Positions 33,146 to 41,347 are shown, numbered from the stretch's first letter. The stretch: DNA of 47,733 bases from JBFGCT01 sp041581055 (GCA_041581055.1 JBFGCT010000006.1:1-47733), one strand, 5' to 3'. The notes: a model not told the origin generated them from the sequence alone. Translations and numbers: made by a program.

Positions 33146-35275
33146 TCAGCGGGCCGCGGCGACTTGGACGAGGGTGTCGCTGTAGGCCACGCCGCCGCCC
33201 CACTCGGTGAGGGTGTCGTTGGTCAGGCTGTTGGCGGTCTTGCCGTCGGGGTGATGCGCCCGCCACCATCCGAACGGGATGGCGGCGACGCCCGGCCGGA
33301 GGCGGCGGCTGACGCGCACTGGCAGCTCGACGCGGGCGCGGCCGTTCCAGACGACGGCGGTGTCACCCTCGGCCAGCCCGCGTCCGTCGGCGTCGGCCGC
33401 GTCGAGCTCGACGAACGGACCGCCCTCGGCCGGCCCGTGCTTGGGCAGGTGGGAGTACCCCGAGTTCAAGAACCGCGTGTGGTGCTTCGGGGTCAGGAGC
33501 TGGAGCGGGTACTCGGCGACGAGCGCGGGGTCGCCGCCCGGGCCCTCGGCCGGAGGGACGAACGTCGGCACCCGCGGCTGGCCGATCGCCTCCAGCGCGT
33601 CGGACGCCAGTGCGACCCGCCCGGTCGGCGTGTCGAACTCGCCGTCGCCGAACGGCCGCCCGTCGTCGGGGTAGGGGGCGCGCACCCAACCGACCGCCCG
33701 CAGCTCGTCGAGGTCGACCGATGGGAGCGCGGCGCGGAGCAACGTCTCGTCATCGTCGTGCAGCGACGGCTCGGTGTAGCCCATCGCGCCCGCCAGCCGG
33801 CGGAACAGCTCGGTGTTCGAGCACGCCTCGCCCGGCGGGTCGATCGCCTTGCCGTTCCACCCGATCCACAGGTGCCCCCACGGGAGCACGACGTCGTCGG
33901 CCTCGATCTGGGTCGCCGCCGGCAGGACGATGTCGGCGTACGCCGCGGTGTCGGTCAGGAATTGCTCGTGGACGACGGTGAAGAGGTCGTCGCGCGCCAA
34001 CCCGGCGCGGGTCGCCTCGGCGTTGGGCACGATGACCAGCGGATTGCAGCTCCACACGATCAGGGCGTGGACGCCGGGACCGTCGCCCGTGCCGGCGGTC
34101 GGCGAGGTCAGGATGTCGCCGAGCCGGCTCATGTTGAGCGTGCGCGGATCGGGCCGCCCGCCGGCGGTCGCGAGGTCAGGGCGGTGGAGCGCGTCCTCGT
34201 CGATCAGGCCCTCGCTGTAGGAGCCGACGCTCTTGGCGATCCCGCCGCCGCGCTCGGCCCACGCGCCGGTCAGGGCCGGGAGACAGGCCAGCGTGCGGAA
34301 GAACATCGCGCCGTTCTCGTGGTGCTCGGCGCCGATCAGCGCCCTGATGCCGGCCGGCCGGACGGTCGCGTAGTCGACCGCCAGCTCCTCGATCAGGTCG
34401 TCGCCGACGCCGGTGATCTCCGCGGCGCGGGCGGGCGTCCAGTCGGCCACGGCGGCGCGCAGCTCGTCGAACCCGGTCGTGTGCGCCTCGATCCAGGCGG
34501 CGTCGGTCAGCCCGTCACGGATGATGACGTGCATCATCGCCAGCATCATCGCGATGTCGGTGCCGGGCAGCGGCTGGACGAAGCGGTCGCCGCGCTCGGG
34601 TTCGACGGCGTCGGCGGTGAGTGTGCGGATCGGGTCGATGACGACGAGCCGGGCGCCGTCGGCGCGGGCCTTCTCGATCGTCGGCCAGAGGTGGCGGTTG
34701 GTCAGCTTGGTGTTGGTCCCCCAGAGGATGATCAGCCGGCTGTGCCCCAGCTCGAGCGCGTCCATCGCCCGGCCCGAGCCGTTGGTCATCGCCATCCCGG
34801 CGCCGACGGTCGGCCCGCAGATCGTCCGATCCAGCTTGGACGCGCCCATGTGGCCGAAGAAGCGGCCGCTGAGGCCCATCATCGCCAGCAGGCTCTGGTT
34901 GCCGGCGTCGGAGAACGGCAGGACCGCCTCGGCGCCGTGCGCGTCGATCACCTCGTGCAACCGTTCGGCGATCTCGGCCAGCGCGTCGCCCCACGAGATC
35001 GGCTCGAACTCGCCCGACCCCTTCGGCCCGACCCGCCGCAGCGGGTACAGCAGCCGGTCGGGGCTGTACACCCGGTCGAGGAAGCGGTTGACCTTCGGGC
35101 ACAGCTCGCCGGCGGAGTACGGGTGGGCCGGGTTGCCGCGCAGCCTGACGGCGACCGGCCCGGCGGGCGCCGACTCGTCGACCGTCACGGTCCACCCGCA
35201 CGAGTCCGGGCAGTCGTGGTGGCACGTGCCGTGCACCGTGCCGCTCGTCGCGGGAGCGGCGGGCTGCCCGGTCAC
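33146..35275 (-). CDS. Molybdopterin-dependent oxidoreductase (formate dehydrogenase/DMSO reductase superfamily)
   Basis: 709 aa. The [4Fe-4S] motif CHHDCPDSC plus a later Cys in GELCPKVNRFLDRV opens the protein. The bis-MGD-binding stretches include RLIILWGTNTKLTNRHLWPT, VWSCNPLVIVPNAE and FLTDTAAYADIVLPAATQIE. The C-terminal MGD-binding domain has LQLLTPKHHTRFLNSGY and EGDTAVVWNGRARVELPV. There is no twin-arginine signal, so it acts in the cytoplasm. The physiological substrate is unknown, and no Fe-S or membrane subunit is adjacent. The GTG at 35275 overlaps the stop of a micro-ORF (35272-35307). Confidence 0.93.
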   Translation of the reverse strand: MTGQPAAPATSGTVHGTCHHDCPDSCGWTVTVDESAPAGPVAVRLRGNPAHPYSAGELCPKVNRFLDRVYSPDRLLYPLRRVGPKGSGEFEPISWGDALAEIAERLHEVIDAHGAEAVLPFSDAGNQSLLAMMGLSGRFFGHMGASKLDRTICGPTVGAGMAMTNGSGRAMDALELGHSRLIILWGTNTKLTNRHLWPTIEKARADGARLVVIDPIRTLTADAVEPERGDRFVQPLPGTDIAMMLAMMHVIIRDGLTDAAWIEAHTTGFDELRAAVADWTPARAAEITGVGDDLIEELAVDYATVRPAGIRALIGAEHHENGAMFFRTLACLPALTGAWAERGGGIAKSVGSYSEGLIDEDALHRPDLATAGGRPDPRTLNMSRLGDILTSPTAGTGDGPGVHALIVWSCNPLVIVPNAEATRAGLARDDLFTVVHEQFLTDTAAYADIVLPAATQIEADDVVLPWGHLWIGWNGKAIDPPGEACSNTELFRRLAGAMGYTEPSLHDDDETLLRAALPSVDLDELRAVGWVRAPYPDDGRPFGDGEFDTPTGRVALASDALEAIGQPRVPTFVPPAEGPGGDPALVAEYPLQLLTPKHHTRFLNSGYSHLPKHGPAEGGPFVELDAADADGRGLAEGDTAVVWNGRARVELPVRVSRRLRPGVAAIPFGWWRAHHPDGKTANSLTNDTLTEWGGGVAYSDTLVQVAAAR

Positions 35276-35307
35276 GGTTGCTCGGCGGGCTGCTCGGCGA
35301 CGGTCAT
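35272..35307 (-). CDS. Putative 11-aa leader peptide upstream of the molybdopterin oxidoreductase
   Basis: ATG 35307 encodes MTVAEQPAEQP and stops at a TGA overlapping the GTG of the next gene as GTGA. The hexamer TAGCAT (35314-35319) lies 6 nt before the ATG, so it would be the 5' end of a leaderless mRNA. The arrangement repeats that at 29367-29411. Confidence 0.4.
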   Translation of the reverse strand: MTVAEQPAEQP

Positions 35308-35313
35308 GACTCG

Positions 35314-35319
35314 ATGCTA
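35314..35319 (-). promoter_or_regulatory. -10 hexamer of the molybdopterin-oxidoreductase operon
   Basis: TAGCAT on the minus strand with 6-nt spacing to the ATG at 35307. Confidence 0.5.
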
Positions 35320-35333
35320 CGGCCCCCGACCCC

Positions 35334-35394
35334 CCTCCGTTTGCGTCGCGATTTCCGCGGGGCGTCGCGCTCACAATCGCGACGCAAACGGAGG
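35334..35394. repeat. Palindromic repeat, family A (single copy)
   Basis: A 20-bp perfect inverted repeat (left arm 35334-35353, right arm 35375-35394; shared core TTTGCGTCGCGATT) around a 21-nt loop. It lies between the NUDIX gene stop and the molybdopterin-oxidoreductase promoter. Confidence 0.92.
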
Positions 35395-35395
35395 G

Positions 35396-35887
35396 TCAGG
35401 CAGCTTCGATGATCGCCCGCACGTGGGGCCAGGCGGCGGCGAACCCGGCGTGCAGCGGGAGGCGTTCGACCTCGTCGAGCCCGAACCAGTGCACGGCGTC
35501 GGTCTCGAAGTTGACCGACGACCCGAACCGCTCGTCCACCTCGACGACGACGGTCGTGTACGCCCAGTCGCTCGAGGGCCGGAAGACGTACTCGCCGAGC
35601 GGGCGCGGCGTTCCCGGAATGGCGCCGACCTCCTCGGTCGACTCGCGCAGCGCGCCGTCGTAGGGCATCTCGCCCTGGTCGAGCGCGCCGCCGGCACACG
35701 ACCAGGTGCCGCCCTCATGGGCCATCGCCGATCGCTTCTGCAGCATCACGTGCGGGACGCCGTCGTCGCGGACGACGAACACCGCCCCCGCCGCGCCGAA
35801 GATCCCCCAGCGCACGTGGCCGTCCCCGCAGCGGATGAACCCGTCGCCCGTCCGTCGTTCGAACACCCGCCAACCTTGGCCGATCAC
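35396..35887 (-). CDS. NUDIX hydrolase
   Basis: About 163 aa (start GTG 35887; GTG 35866 also possible). A perfect NUDIX box is present: G-ALDQG-E-MPYDGAL-REXXEEXGA, with REST then EEVG. Flanking strands are GIFGAAGAVFVVRDDGVPHV and VVVEVDERFGSSVNFETDAV. Unusual for the family, it begins with a ~25-residue segment (RTGDGFIRCGDGHVRWG) containing a Cys. It hydrolyses a nucleoside-diphosphate-linked substrate; which one is not known. It is surrounded by palindromic repeats on both sides. Confidence 0.88.
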   Translation of the reverse strand: MIGQGWRVFERRTGDGFIRCGDGHVRWGIFGAAGAVFVVRDDGVPHVMLQKRSAMAHEGGTWSCAGGALDQGEMPYDGALRESTEEVGAIPGTPRPLGEYVFRPSSDWAYTTVVVEVDERFGSSVNFETDAVHWFGLDEVERLPLHAGFAAAWPHVRAIIEAA

Positions 35888-35921
35888 CCGCCCGCCGCAC
35901 AACGTCGCCCGCCCTCCCCTT

Positions 35922-36178
35922 CGTTTGCGTCGCGATTGTGAGCCGACGGGTCGCCGATATCGCGACGCAAACGGGTTCAGCTGACGTTGGCGTCGATCGC
36001 CCGCCCTCGGCCCCCTTCGCTTCCCCTTCGTTTGCGTCGCGATTGTGAGCCGACGGGTCGCCGATATCGCGACGCAAACGGGTTCAGCCGAGTCGACGTC
36101 GATCGCCCGCCCTCGGGCCCCCTTTCGTTTGCGTCGCGATTGTGAGCCGACGGGTCGCCGGAATCGCGACGCAAACGG
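35922..36178. repeat. Three tandem copies of palindromic repeat family A
   Basis: Each copy has arms CGTTTGCGTCGCGAT and ATCGCGACGCAAACG around a 20-22-nt loop: 35922-35973, 36029-36080 and 36127-36178. The loop contains a small inner palindrome CGAC-GG-GTCG. Sequence between arms and between units is also conserved, so the whole ~100-bp unit has been amplified. The units sit between the NUDIX gene and the threonine dehydratase gene. Confidence 0.95.
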
Positions 36179-36180
36179 GT

Positions 36181-37140
36181 TCAGCTGAGGAGTTGGATGA
36201 ACCGGGCGACGTCGACGTTGCCGCCCGAGAGCGTGATCCCGACGCGGCGGCCGGCGACGTCGACCGTGCCGGCGAGCACGGCGGCCAGCGCCGACGCCCC
36301 GCTCGGCTCGAGGACGACCCGCAGCCGCTCGAAGGCGAACCGCATCGCGGCCCGGATCTCGTCGTCGGTGGTCAGCACGACCTCGTCGACCCGCTCGCGC
36401 ATCACGGCGAACGTGCGCTCGCTCGGCGCGGTCGTCTGCTGGCCGTCGGCGATCGTGCGCGGCGTGGGGATCGTCACGATGTGGTCGGCGGCGAGGGACT
36501 GCCGGACGTCGTCGCCCGCGGCCGGCTCGACACCGACGACCTCGATCGGCGCCGGCTGCGCCTTGGCCACCGTCGCGCAGCCAGAGATCAGCCCGCCGCC
36601 GCCGACGCACACGACGAGCAGGTCGAGCGCGCCGACCTCGTCGAACAGCTCCAGCGCGGCGGTTCCCTGCCCGGCGATCACGTCGGGATGGTCGAACGGC
36701 GGCACCAACGTCATGCCCCACTTCTCGGCGAGCCCCTCGCCGAGGCTGGTCCGCTCCTCCGCGTACCGGTCGTAGGTGACGATCTCGGCGCCGTAGCCGC
36801 GCGTCGCGTCGAGCTTGGACTGCGGCGCGTCCTCCGGCATCAGGATGGTCGCCGGGACGCCGTGCAGCTTGGCGCCGAGGGCCACCGCCTGCGCGTGGTT
36901 GCCCGACGAGTACGCCGCCACGCCGCGCGACCGCGCCCCGTCGTCGAGGGCGGCGATCGTGTTGTACGCCCCGCGGAACTTGAACGAGCCGGTGCGCTGG
37001 AAGGACTCGGCCTTGAGGAACAGCCGGCCGCCGGTCCGCTCGTCGAGGGTTCGGCTGGTCAGCACCGGCGTGCGGTGAGCGACGCCGTCGAGGCGGGCCG
37101 CCGCCGCCCGCACGTCGTCGATGCTCGGGAGTTCGGCCAC
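36181..37140 (-). CDS. Threonine/serine dehydratase (PLP fold type II)
   Basis: 319 aa. The PLP lysine is K54 in GSFKFRGAYN; the phosphate-binding glycine loop is VGGGGLISG, and the second conserved loop is AYSSGNHAQAVA. Length lacks the C-terminal ACT regulatory domain of biosynthetic IlvA, so it is a catabolic-type threonine dehydratase or a serine racemase/dehydratase. The GTG start at 37140 lies 6 nt after TAGTGT (37147-37152), leaderless. It is transcribed divergently from mycothione reductase. Confidence 0.9.
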   Translation of the reverse strand: MAELPSIDDVRAAAARLDGVAHRTPVLTSRTLDERTGGRLFLKAESFQRTGSFKFRGAYNTIAALDDGARSRGVAAYSSGNHAQAVALGAKLHGVPATILMPEDAPQSKLDATRGYGAEIVTYDRYAEERTSLGEGLAEKWGMTLVPPFDHPDVIAGQGTAALELFDEVGALDLLVVCVGGGGLISGCATVAKAQPAPIEVVGVEPAAGDDVRQSLAADHIVTIPTPRTIADGQQTTAPSERTFAVMRERVDEVVLTTDDEIRAAMRFAFERLRVVLEPSGASALAAVLAGTVDVAGRRVGITLSGGNVDVARFIQLLS

Positions 37141-37146
37141 ACGAGC

Positions 37147-37152
37147 ACACTA
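37147..37152 (-). promoter_or_regulatory. -10 hexamer of the threonine dehydratase gene
   Basis: TAGTGT on the minus strand, 6 nt upstream of the GTG at 37140. Confidence 0.5.
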
Positions 37153-37204
37153 CGGGGAACGAATCGGGGAAGGAATCGGCGCCCCGGCGTGTTGTACTCC
37201 GTTC

Positions 37205-38572
37205 GTGGGCGACGCGACGATCGACGAGTTCGACCTGATCATCATCGGGAGCGGGTCGGGCAACTCGATCCCGGAGTACCTGAGCGACTGGAAGATCGCG
37301 TTGGTCGAGCGGGACGTGTTCGGCGGGACGTGCCTGAACCGGGGCTGCATCCCGTCGAAGATGTTCGTCGTGCCGGCCGATTACGCGCTGATGGCCGAGC
37401 ACTCCGAGAAGCTCGGCGTCGACGTCCGGTTCAACGGCGCCGATTGGCCGGCGATCCGCGACCGCGTGTTCGGGCGCATCGACCCGATCGCCGATGGCGG
37501 CCGGGAGTACCGCGCGACCGGGACGCCGAACGTGACGTTGATCGAAGGCACGGCGCGCTTCATCGGCGACAAGACCTTCGACGTCGAGGGGCGGACGATC
37601 ACGGCGCCGAACGTGCTGCTCGCCGCCGGCTCCCGCCCCGTGGTCCCCCCGATCACCGGCCTGGTCGAGACCGGATTCCACACGTCGGACTCGATCATGC
37701 GGCTGCCCGACCTCCCGCGGCGGCTCGGGATCATCGGCGGCGGGTTCATCGCCGTCGAGATGGGCCACGTGTTCTCCGCGTTCGGCGCCGAGGTCACGTT
37801 GGTCAACCGCTCGCCGACCCTGTTGCGCGGCTTCGACCACGACATCTCCGCACGGTTCACCGAGATCTTCGGACGGCGGGTCAACCTCGAGCTCGGGCAC
37901 GTCCCGACGCACGTCGAGCGTGTCGCCGACGGCATCAAGATCACCTGCATGACCGGCGAGTCGGTCGTCGACGAGCTGCTGGTCGCGACCGGGCGGGAGC
38001 CGAACAGCGACCTGCTCGACGCCGACACCGGCGGGATCGAGTGCCACCATCACGGCACGGTCGTCGTCGACGACACGATGGCCACCAACGTTCCCGGCGT
38101 GTGGGCGATCGGCGACATCGCCAACAGCTACCAGCTCAAGCACCTCGCCAACGCCGAGGCGAGCGTGGCGTTCTGGAACATCGCCCACCCGAACGACCGC
38201 CGCCGCCAGAGCTACAAGGCGGTGCCGAGCGCGGTGTTCTCCAACCCGCAGGTCGGCACGGTCGGCATGACCGAGCAGCAGGCGGCCGCGGCCGGGATCC
38301 CGTTCAAGGTCGGCATGCGGGACTACGGCGACACCGCGTACGGGTGGGCGCTTGCCGACGAGACGAGCTTCGCCAAGGTGATCGTGAACACCGAGACCGG
38401 CCTGATCGCCGGCGCCCACATCCTCGGCCCGCACTCGGCGACGCTGATCCAGCCGATCATCCAGGCGATGGAGTTCGACACGACCGCCGAGGATCTCGCC
38501 CGCGCGGTCTTCTACATCCACCCGGCGCTCACCGAGGTCGTCGAGAACGCCCTGCTCGACGCCATCGGCTGA
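37205..38572 (+). CDS. mtr: Mycothione reductase
   Basis: 455 aa flavoprotein disulfide reductase. It has FDLIIIGSGSGNSIPEYLSD at the N-terminus, the redox disulfide in GGTCLNRGCIPSKMF (Cys43, Cys48) and the NADPH-binding LGIIGGGFIAVEMGHVFSAF. The C-terminal interface carries the catalytic His (YIHPALTEVVENALLD). The GNSI and IPSKMFV forms distinguish mycothione reductase from dihydrolipoamide or glutathione reductase. It keeps mycothiol, the actinobacterial thiol, reduced. The GTG start at 37205 gives the usual length. Confidence 0.93.
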   Translation: MGDATIDEFDLIIIGSGSGNSIPEYLSDWKIALVERDVFGGTCLNRGCIPSKMFVVPADYALMAEHSEKLGVDVRFNGADWPAIRDRVFGRIDPIADGGREYRATGTPNVTLIEGTARFIGDKTFDVEGRTITAPNVLLAAGSRPVVPPITGLVETGFHTSDSIMRLPDLPRRLGIIGGGFIAVEMGHVFSAFGAEVTLVNRSPTLLRGFDHDISARFTEIFGRRVNLELGHVPTHVERVADGIKITCMTGESVVDELLVATGREPNSDLLDADTGGIECHHHGTVVVDDTMATNVPGVWAIGDIANSYQLKHLANAEASVAFWNIAHPNDRRRQSYKAVPSAVFSNPQVGTVGMTEQQAAAAGIPFKVGMRDYGDTAYGWALADETSFAKVIVNTETGLIAGAHILGPHSATLIQPIIQAMEFDTTAEDLARAVFYIHPALTEVVENALLDAIG

Positions 38573-38603
38573 CCCCGCGCCGCGCCCACCGCCGCTCCCA
38601 GGT

Positions 38604-38799
38604 TTGTGTGACCGAATACGTCGGAATCCGTGGTTTTCGGTCACACAAGATCCCGGCGGGCGGGGCTTGTTCGGTTTGTGTGACCGAAGACGTCCGAATC
38701 CGTAGTTTTCGGTCACACAAGTCGATGGCGGTTGAGCGGTCGGCCTTGTTCGGTTTGTGTGACCGAAGATGCCGAGGTTCGCGATGTTCGGTCACGCAA
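38604..38799. repeat. Three copies of palindromic repeat family B
   Basis: Arms TTGTGTGACCGAA and TTCGGTCACACAA enclose a loop of exactly 19 nt in each copy: 38604-38648, 38676-38720 and 38755-38799 (the last right arm has CACGCAA). The 255-bp gap (38573-38827) between two convergent genes consists almost entirely of this array. It is unrelated in sequence to family A. Confidence 0.95.
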
Positions 38800-38827
38800 A
38801 CCCAAAGGGGGATCGGACGGTCAGGCG

Positions 38828-39478
38828 TCAACTCGGGCGGATGACGTACGCGCAGCGCAGGTCGCCGGCCACCATGTGGCTCGTCCGCTCGACCGAGGCG
38901 TCGGGGAGGACGGCTCGGATGAACTCGATCTCGCTGCGGCACGCGCCCGGGTGTTGGAGCGCCACCGCGGCGATCGCGCAGTTGCGCTCGGCCACGACGT
39001 ACGAACCGTCGTCGCACGCTTCCCACGTGGCCATGTACCCGTCGGCGTCGAGGATGTCGGCGAGGATGGCCACGCGTTCGTCCAACGGCCGGCCGTCCAT
39101 GCGCTTCCTGGACCGCTCGATCCGCTGGTCACGGCGCCGGTCGAACAGCCGCTCCTCGATCGCCGGGTCGTCGAGGAACCCGAGCAGCTCGTTGGTCAGC
39201 TCGCCGTACGCCTTGGGGAAGAGCCGGTCGGCCGCCGCGGTCACGCGATAGCGATAGCGCGGCCGGCCCCGCCCGGTCGCCGGCTCTTGCTGCGCCGTGA
39301 CCAGGCCCTGTCCGACGAGCGCGGTGAGGTGGGCGCGGGCGCCGGTGATCGTCATGCCGAGCGCCTCGGCAACCTCGTCCACGCGCGCCTCGCCCCGGCG
39401 GCGCACGGCGTACAGGACGTCCCGCCGGGCCTCGGACACCGGCGGCGCGACGCGGGTCTCGATCTCCTCGCGGGCCAT
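38828..39478 (-). CDS. ArsR/SufR-like winged-helix regulator with Cys cluster
   Basis: 216 aa. The N-terminal winged helix is SEARRDVLYAVRRRGEARVD, EVAEALGMTITGARAHLTAL, VGQGLVTAQQEPATGRGRPR. The C-terminal domain carries Cys in NCAIAAVALQHPGACRSE and GDLRCAYVI plus one in EACDDGSY. This resembles SufR-type regulators, whose C-terminal cysteines ligate an iron-sulfur cluster. Here it may sense redox or iron. A start at ATG 39517 would overlap the QueA-like stop (ATGA) and add 13 residues; 39478 is the more compact choice. It is the third gene of the SDR/QueA-like operon. Confidence 0.8.
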   Translation of the reverse strand: MAREEIETRVAPPVSEARRDVLYAVRRRGEARVDEVAEALGMTITGARAHLTALVGQGLVTAQQEPATGRGRPRYRYRVTAAADRLFPKAYGELTNELLGFLDDPAIEERLFDRRRDQRIERSRKRMDGRPLDERVAILADILDADGYMATWEACDDGSYVVAERNCAIAAVALQHPGACRSEIEFIRAVLPDASVERTSHMVAGDLRCAYVIRPS

Positions 39479-39513
39479 CGTCCCAGCGTGCCATGTCGTG
39501 TGGTACGCGCCGG

Positions 39514-40581
39514 TCATCGCAGGATCAGGTGAACGTCGCCGAACTCGTGCCAGCGGTAGCGGGCGTCGATTGCCGCGTCGTAGGCCGCGGCGAGCGCGCC
39601 CGGCGCCGCCACCGCGTCGAGCATCAGCAGATGTGACGCCGCCGGCTCGTGCCAGCCTGTCAGCAGCCCGTCGACCGATGCCGCTCCGCGCTCCGGGGTG
39701 ACCAGCACGTCGGTCCAGCCCTGGCCCGGGTGCACCGTGCCTCGATCGTCGACGACCGATTCGAGGGCCCGGACGACGGTCGTGCCGACGGCGATCACCC
39801 GGCCTCCGTCGGCCCGGGCGTGGTTGACGGCCCGCGCGGTGCTCGCCGGCACGTCGAACCGTTCGGGGTAGGGCATCTCGTGGGCCTCGAGCGACGAGAC
39901 GCCGGTATGCAACACGAGCGGAGCGACCGACACGCCGCGGGTCACGAGTTCGGTCACCACCTCGTGGGTGAACGGCCGGCTCGCCGACGGCATCTCGGCC
40001 GAGCCGGGTACCCGGGCGAAGACGGTGCGGTACGCGTCGAGCGGCCAGTCCCGTTCGACGTACGGGTAGCGGATCGGTCGCCCGAACCGGCTCAGGTGGT
40101 CGACGACCGAGCTCGACCTCGCGCCCGCCAGCGAGATCGTGGCCAGCCAGAGGCGCTGCGATCCATCGAAGCGAGCGAGGAGGGTGACGGCGGCGCCGCC
40201 GTCCAGGGCCAGCTCGGCGCCGCCCCGCTCGGTGAAGTCGGCCGCGGTTGCGCCATTCGCCAGGGGCCGGCGAACCTCGACGAGCCACATCGCCGACGGC
40301 AACTCGGTCGACACGTGCACGACGACGCGCTCGCCGTCGGTCGTCCGACCGTCGATCGCCGCGGCCAACGTGGCCGACGTGTTGACGACCAGCAGGTCGC
40401 CGCTCCGAAGCAGACGCGGCAGTTCGACGAAATCATGGTGGGTCGGCGCCGCCGAGCCGTCGCTGACCATCAGCCGGACATCGTCCCGCTCGGCCCCGGG
40501 CGTCGCCTCGGGGGGTTGGCGGGCGGAGAGCTCGGCCGGCAGCTCGAAGTCGAGCGCCGGCCGCGGCATCGTCGTGTTCAT
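39514..40581 (-). CDS. QueA-like S-adenosylmethionine:tRNA ribosyltransferase-isomerase
   Basis: 355 aa, the length of QueA (356 in E. coli). QueA features: FELPAELSARQPPEATPGAERDDVRLMV, HHDFVELPRLLRSGDLLVVNTSAT, GTTVVRALESV, WTDVLVTPERGAASVDGLLTGWHEP and SHLLMLDAVAAPG. QueA makes epoxyqueuosine in tRNA from preQ1. No queuosine gene is visible nearby, and this operonic pairing with an SDR is typical of actinobacterial QueA-like paralogues of uncertain substrate. The ATG overlaps the SDR stop (ATGA). Confidence 0.88.
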   Translation of the reverse strand: MNTTMPRPALDFELPAELSARQPPEATPGAERDDVRLMVSDGSAAPTHHDFVELPRLLRSGDLLVVNTSATLAAAIDGRTTDGERVVVHVSTELPSAMWLVEVRRPLANGATAADFTERGGAELALDGGAAVTLLARFDGSQRLWLATISLAGARSSSVVDHLSRFGRPIRYPYVERDWPLDAYRTVFARVPGSAEMPSASRPFTHEVVTELVTRGVSVAPLVLHTGVSSLEAHEMPYPERFDVPASTARAVNHARADGGRVIAVGTTVVRALESVVDDRGTVHPGQGWTDVLVTPERGAASVDGLLTGWHEPAASHLLMLDAVAAPGALAAAYDAAIDARYRWHEFGDVHLILR

Positions 40582-41264
40582 GCCGCACGCTCCTGGGCGC
40601 GGTATCGGCCGCTCGGCGGGCGGTCGTCGACGAGCCTGAGCAGTCCGGGCACGGCGACGTCCGGCAGCGGACGGTCGGAGATGTCCTCGCCCGGGAAGGC
40701 CTGCTGGTGGAGATCGGTTCGCAGGTCGCCGGGATCGACCCAGTACACCGAGACGTCGGGTTCCTCGGCGGCGAGCACGTTCGACCACTGTTCGAGCGCC
40801 GCCTTCGACGCGCCGTACGCGCCCCAGCCGGGGTAGCCCTCGATCGCCGCATCGGATGTCACGTTGATGATCACGCCGCGGTTCGCCCGGAGCACCGGGA
40901 GCAGCACGGTCGTGAGCGCGTGCGGCGCGAGGACGTTGACGCGGTACACGTCGGCGAGGTTGTCGGCCGACTGCCGGCCGAGGCGGGGGAGCGGGGTCGT
41001 GCCGAGCGAGCTGGCGTTGTTGACCAGCAGGTCGAGGCGGCCGAGGGCGTTGACCTCGTCGCGCAGCCGGCGACGATGCCCGCCGTCGGTGATGTCGCCG
41101 GCGATGGTGATCAACCGCTCCCGCTCGTCGGGATGATCGCGCTCGAGGGCGCGGAGCCCGGCCGCCTCCCTGGCGTCGGTCACGACCGTCCACCCGCGGC
41201 GCAGCAGCGCGCCGCCGAGCGATCGACCGAGCCCCTTGGAGCCACCGGTGATGAGTGCGTGCAT
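40578..41264 (-). CDS. Short-chain dehydrogenase/reductase
   Basis: 228 aa. The NAD(P) motif is ITGGSKGLGRSLGG (TGxxxGxG), followed by NNAS, the catalytic Ser in INVTSDAAIEG and Tyr-Lys in YGASK. It ends near WVDPGDLRTDL. It has a strong AGGAG ribosome-binding site just upstream of ATG 41264. It heads the three-gene operon with the QueA-like and SufR-like genes. The substrate is unknown; coupling with a QueA homologue hints at a nucleoside or tRNA-modification product. Confidence 0.9.
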   Translation of the reverse strand: MHALITGGSKGLGRSLGGALLRRGWTVVTDAREAAGLRALERDHPDERERLITIAGDITDGGHRRRLRDEVNALGRLDLLVNNASSLGTTPLPRLGRQSADNLADVYRVNVLAPHALTTVLLPVLRANRGVIINVTSDAAIEGYPGWGAYGASKAALEQWSNVLAAEEPDVSVYWVDPGDLRTDLHQQAFPGEDISDRPLPDVAVPGLLRLVDDRPPSGRYRAQERAA

Positions 41265-41289
41265 GTCGTTCTCCTCTCTGAGTGGCTAT

Positions 41290-41313
41290 TAAAACAAACA
41301 GAACATCGTTTTA
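41290..41313. promoter_or_regulatory. Operator-like inverted repeat in the SDR/oxidase divergent promoter
   Basis: TAAAAC, 12 nt, GTTTTA, in an AT-rich spot of otherwise GC-rich DNA between two divergent genes. It is a plausible site for the SufR-like regulator encoded in the same operon. Confidence 0.5.
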
Positions 41314-41335
41314 TTCCAGGGACATCGGCAGGCCG

Positions 41336-41341
41336 TACGCT
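41336..41341 (+). promoter_or_regulatory. -10 hexamer of the lactone-oxidase-type gene
   Basis: TACGCT, 6 nt before ATG 41348. Confidence 0.45.
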
Positions 41342-41347
41342 CGGGTG

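Noticed and set aside
35396..38716. A minus-strand open frame of over 1100 codons
   Set aside because: Only its end (NUDIX) is a gene. The rest is the antisense shadow of mycothione reductase and out-of-frame dehydratase; high GC keeps such frames open.
38604..38799. CRISPR-like array of family B repeats
   Set aside because: Each unit is itself a palindrome with a 19-nt loop, spacing varies and there are no cas genes.
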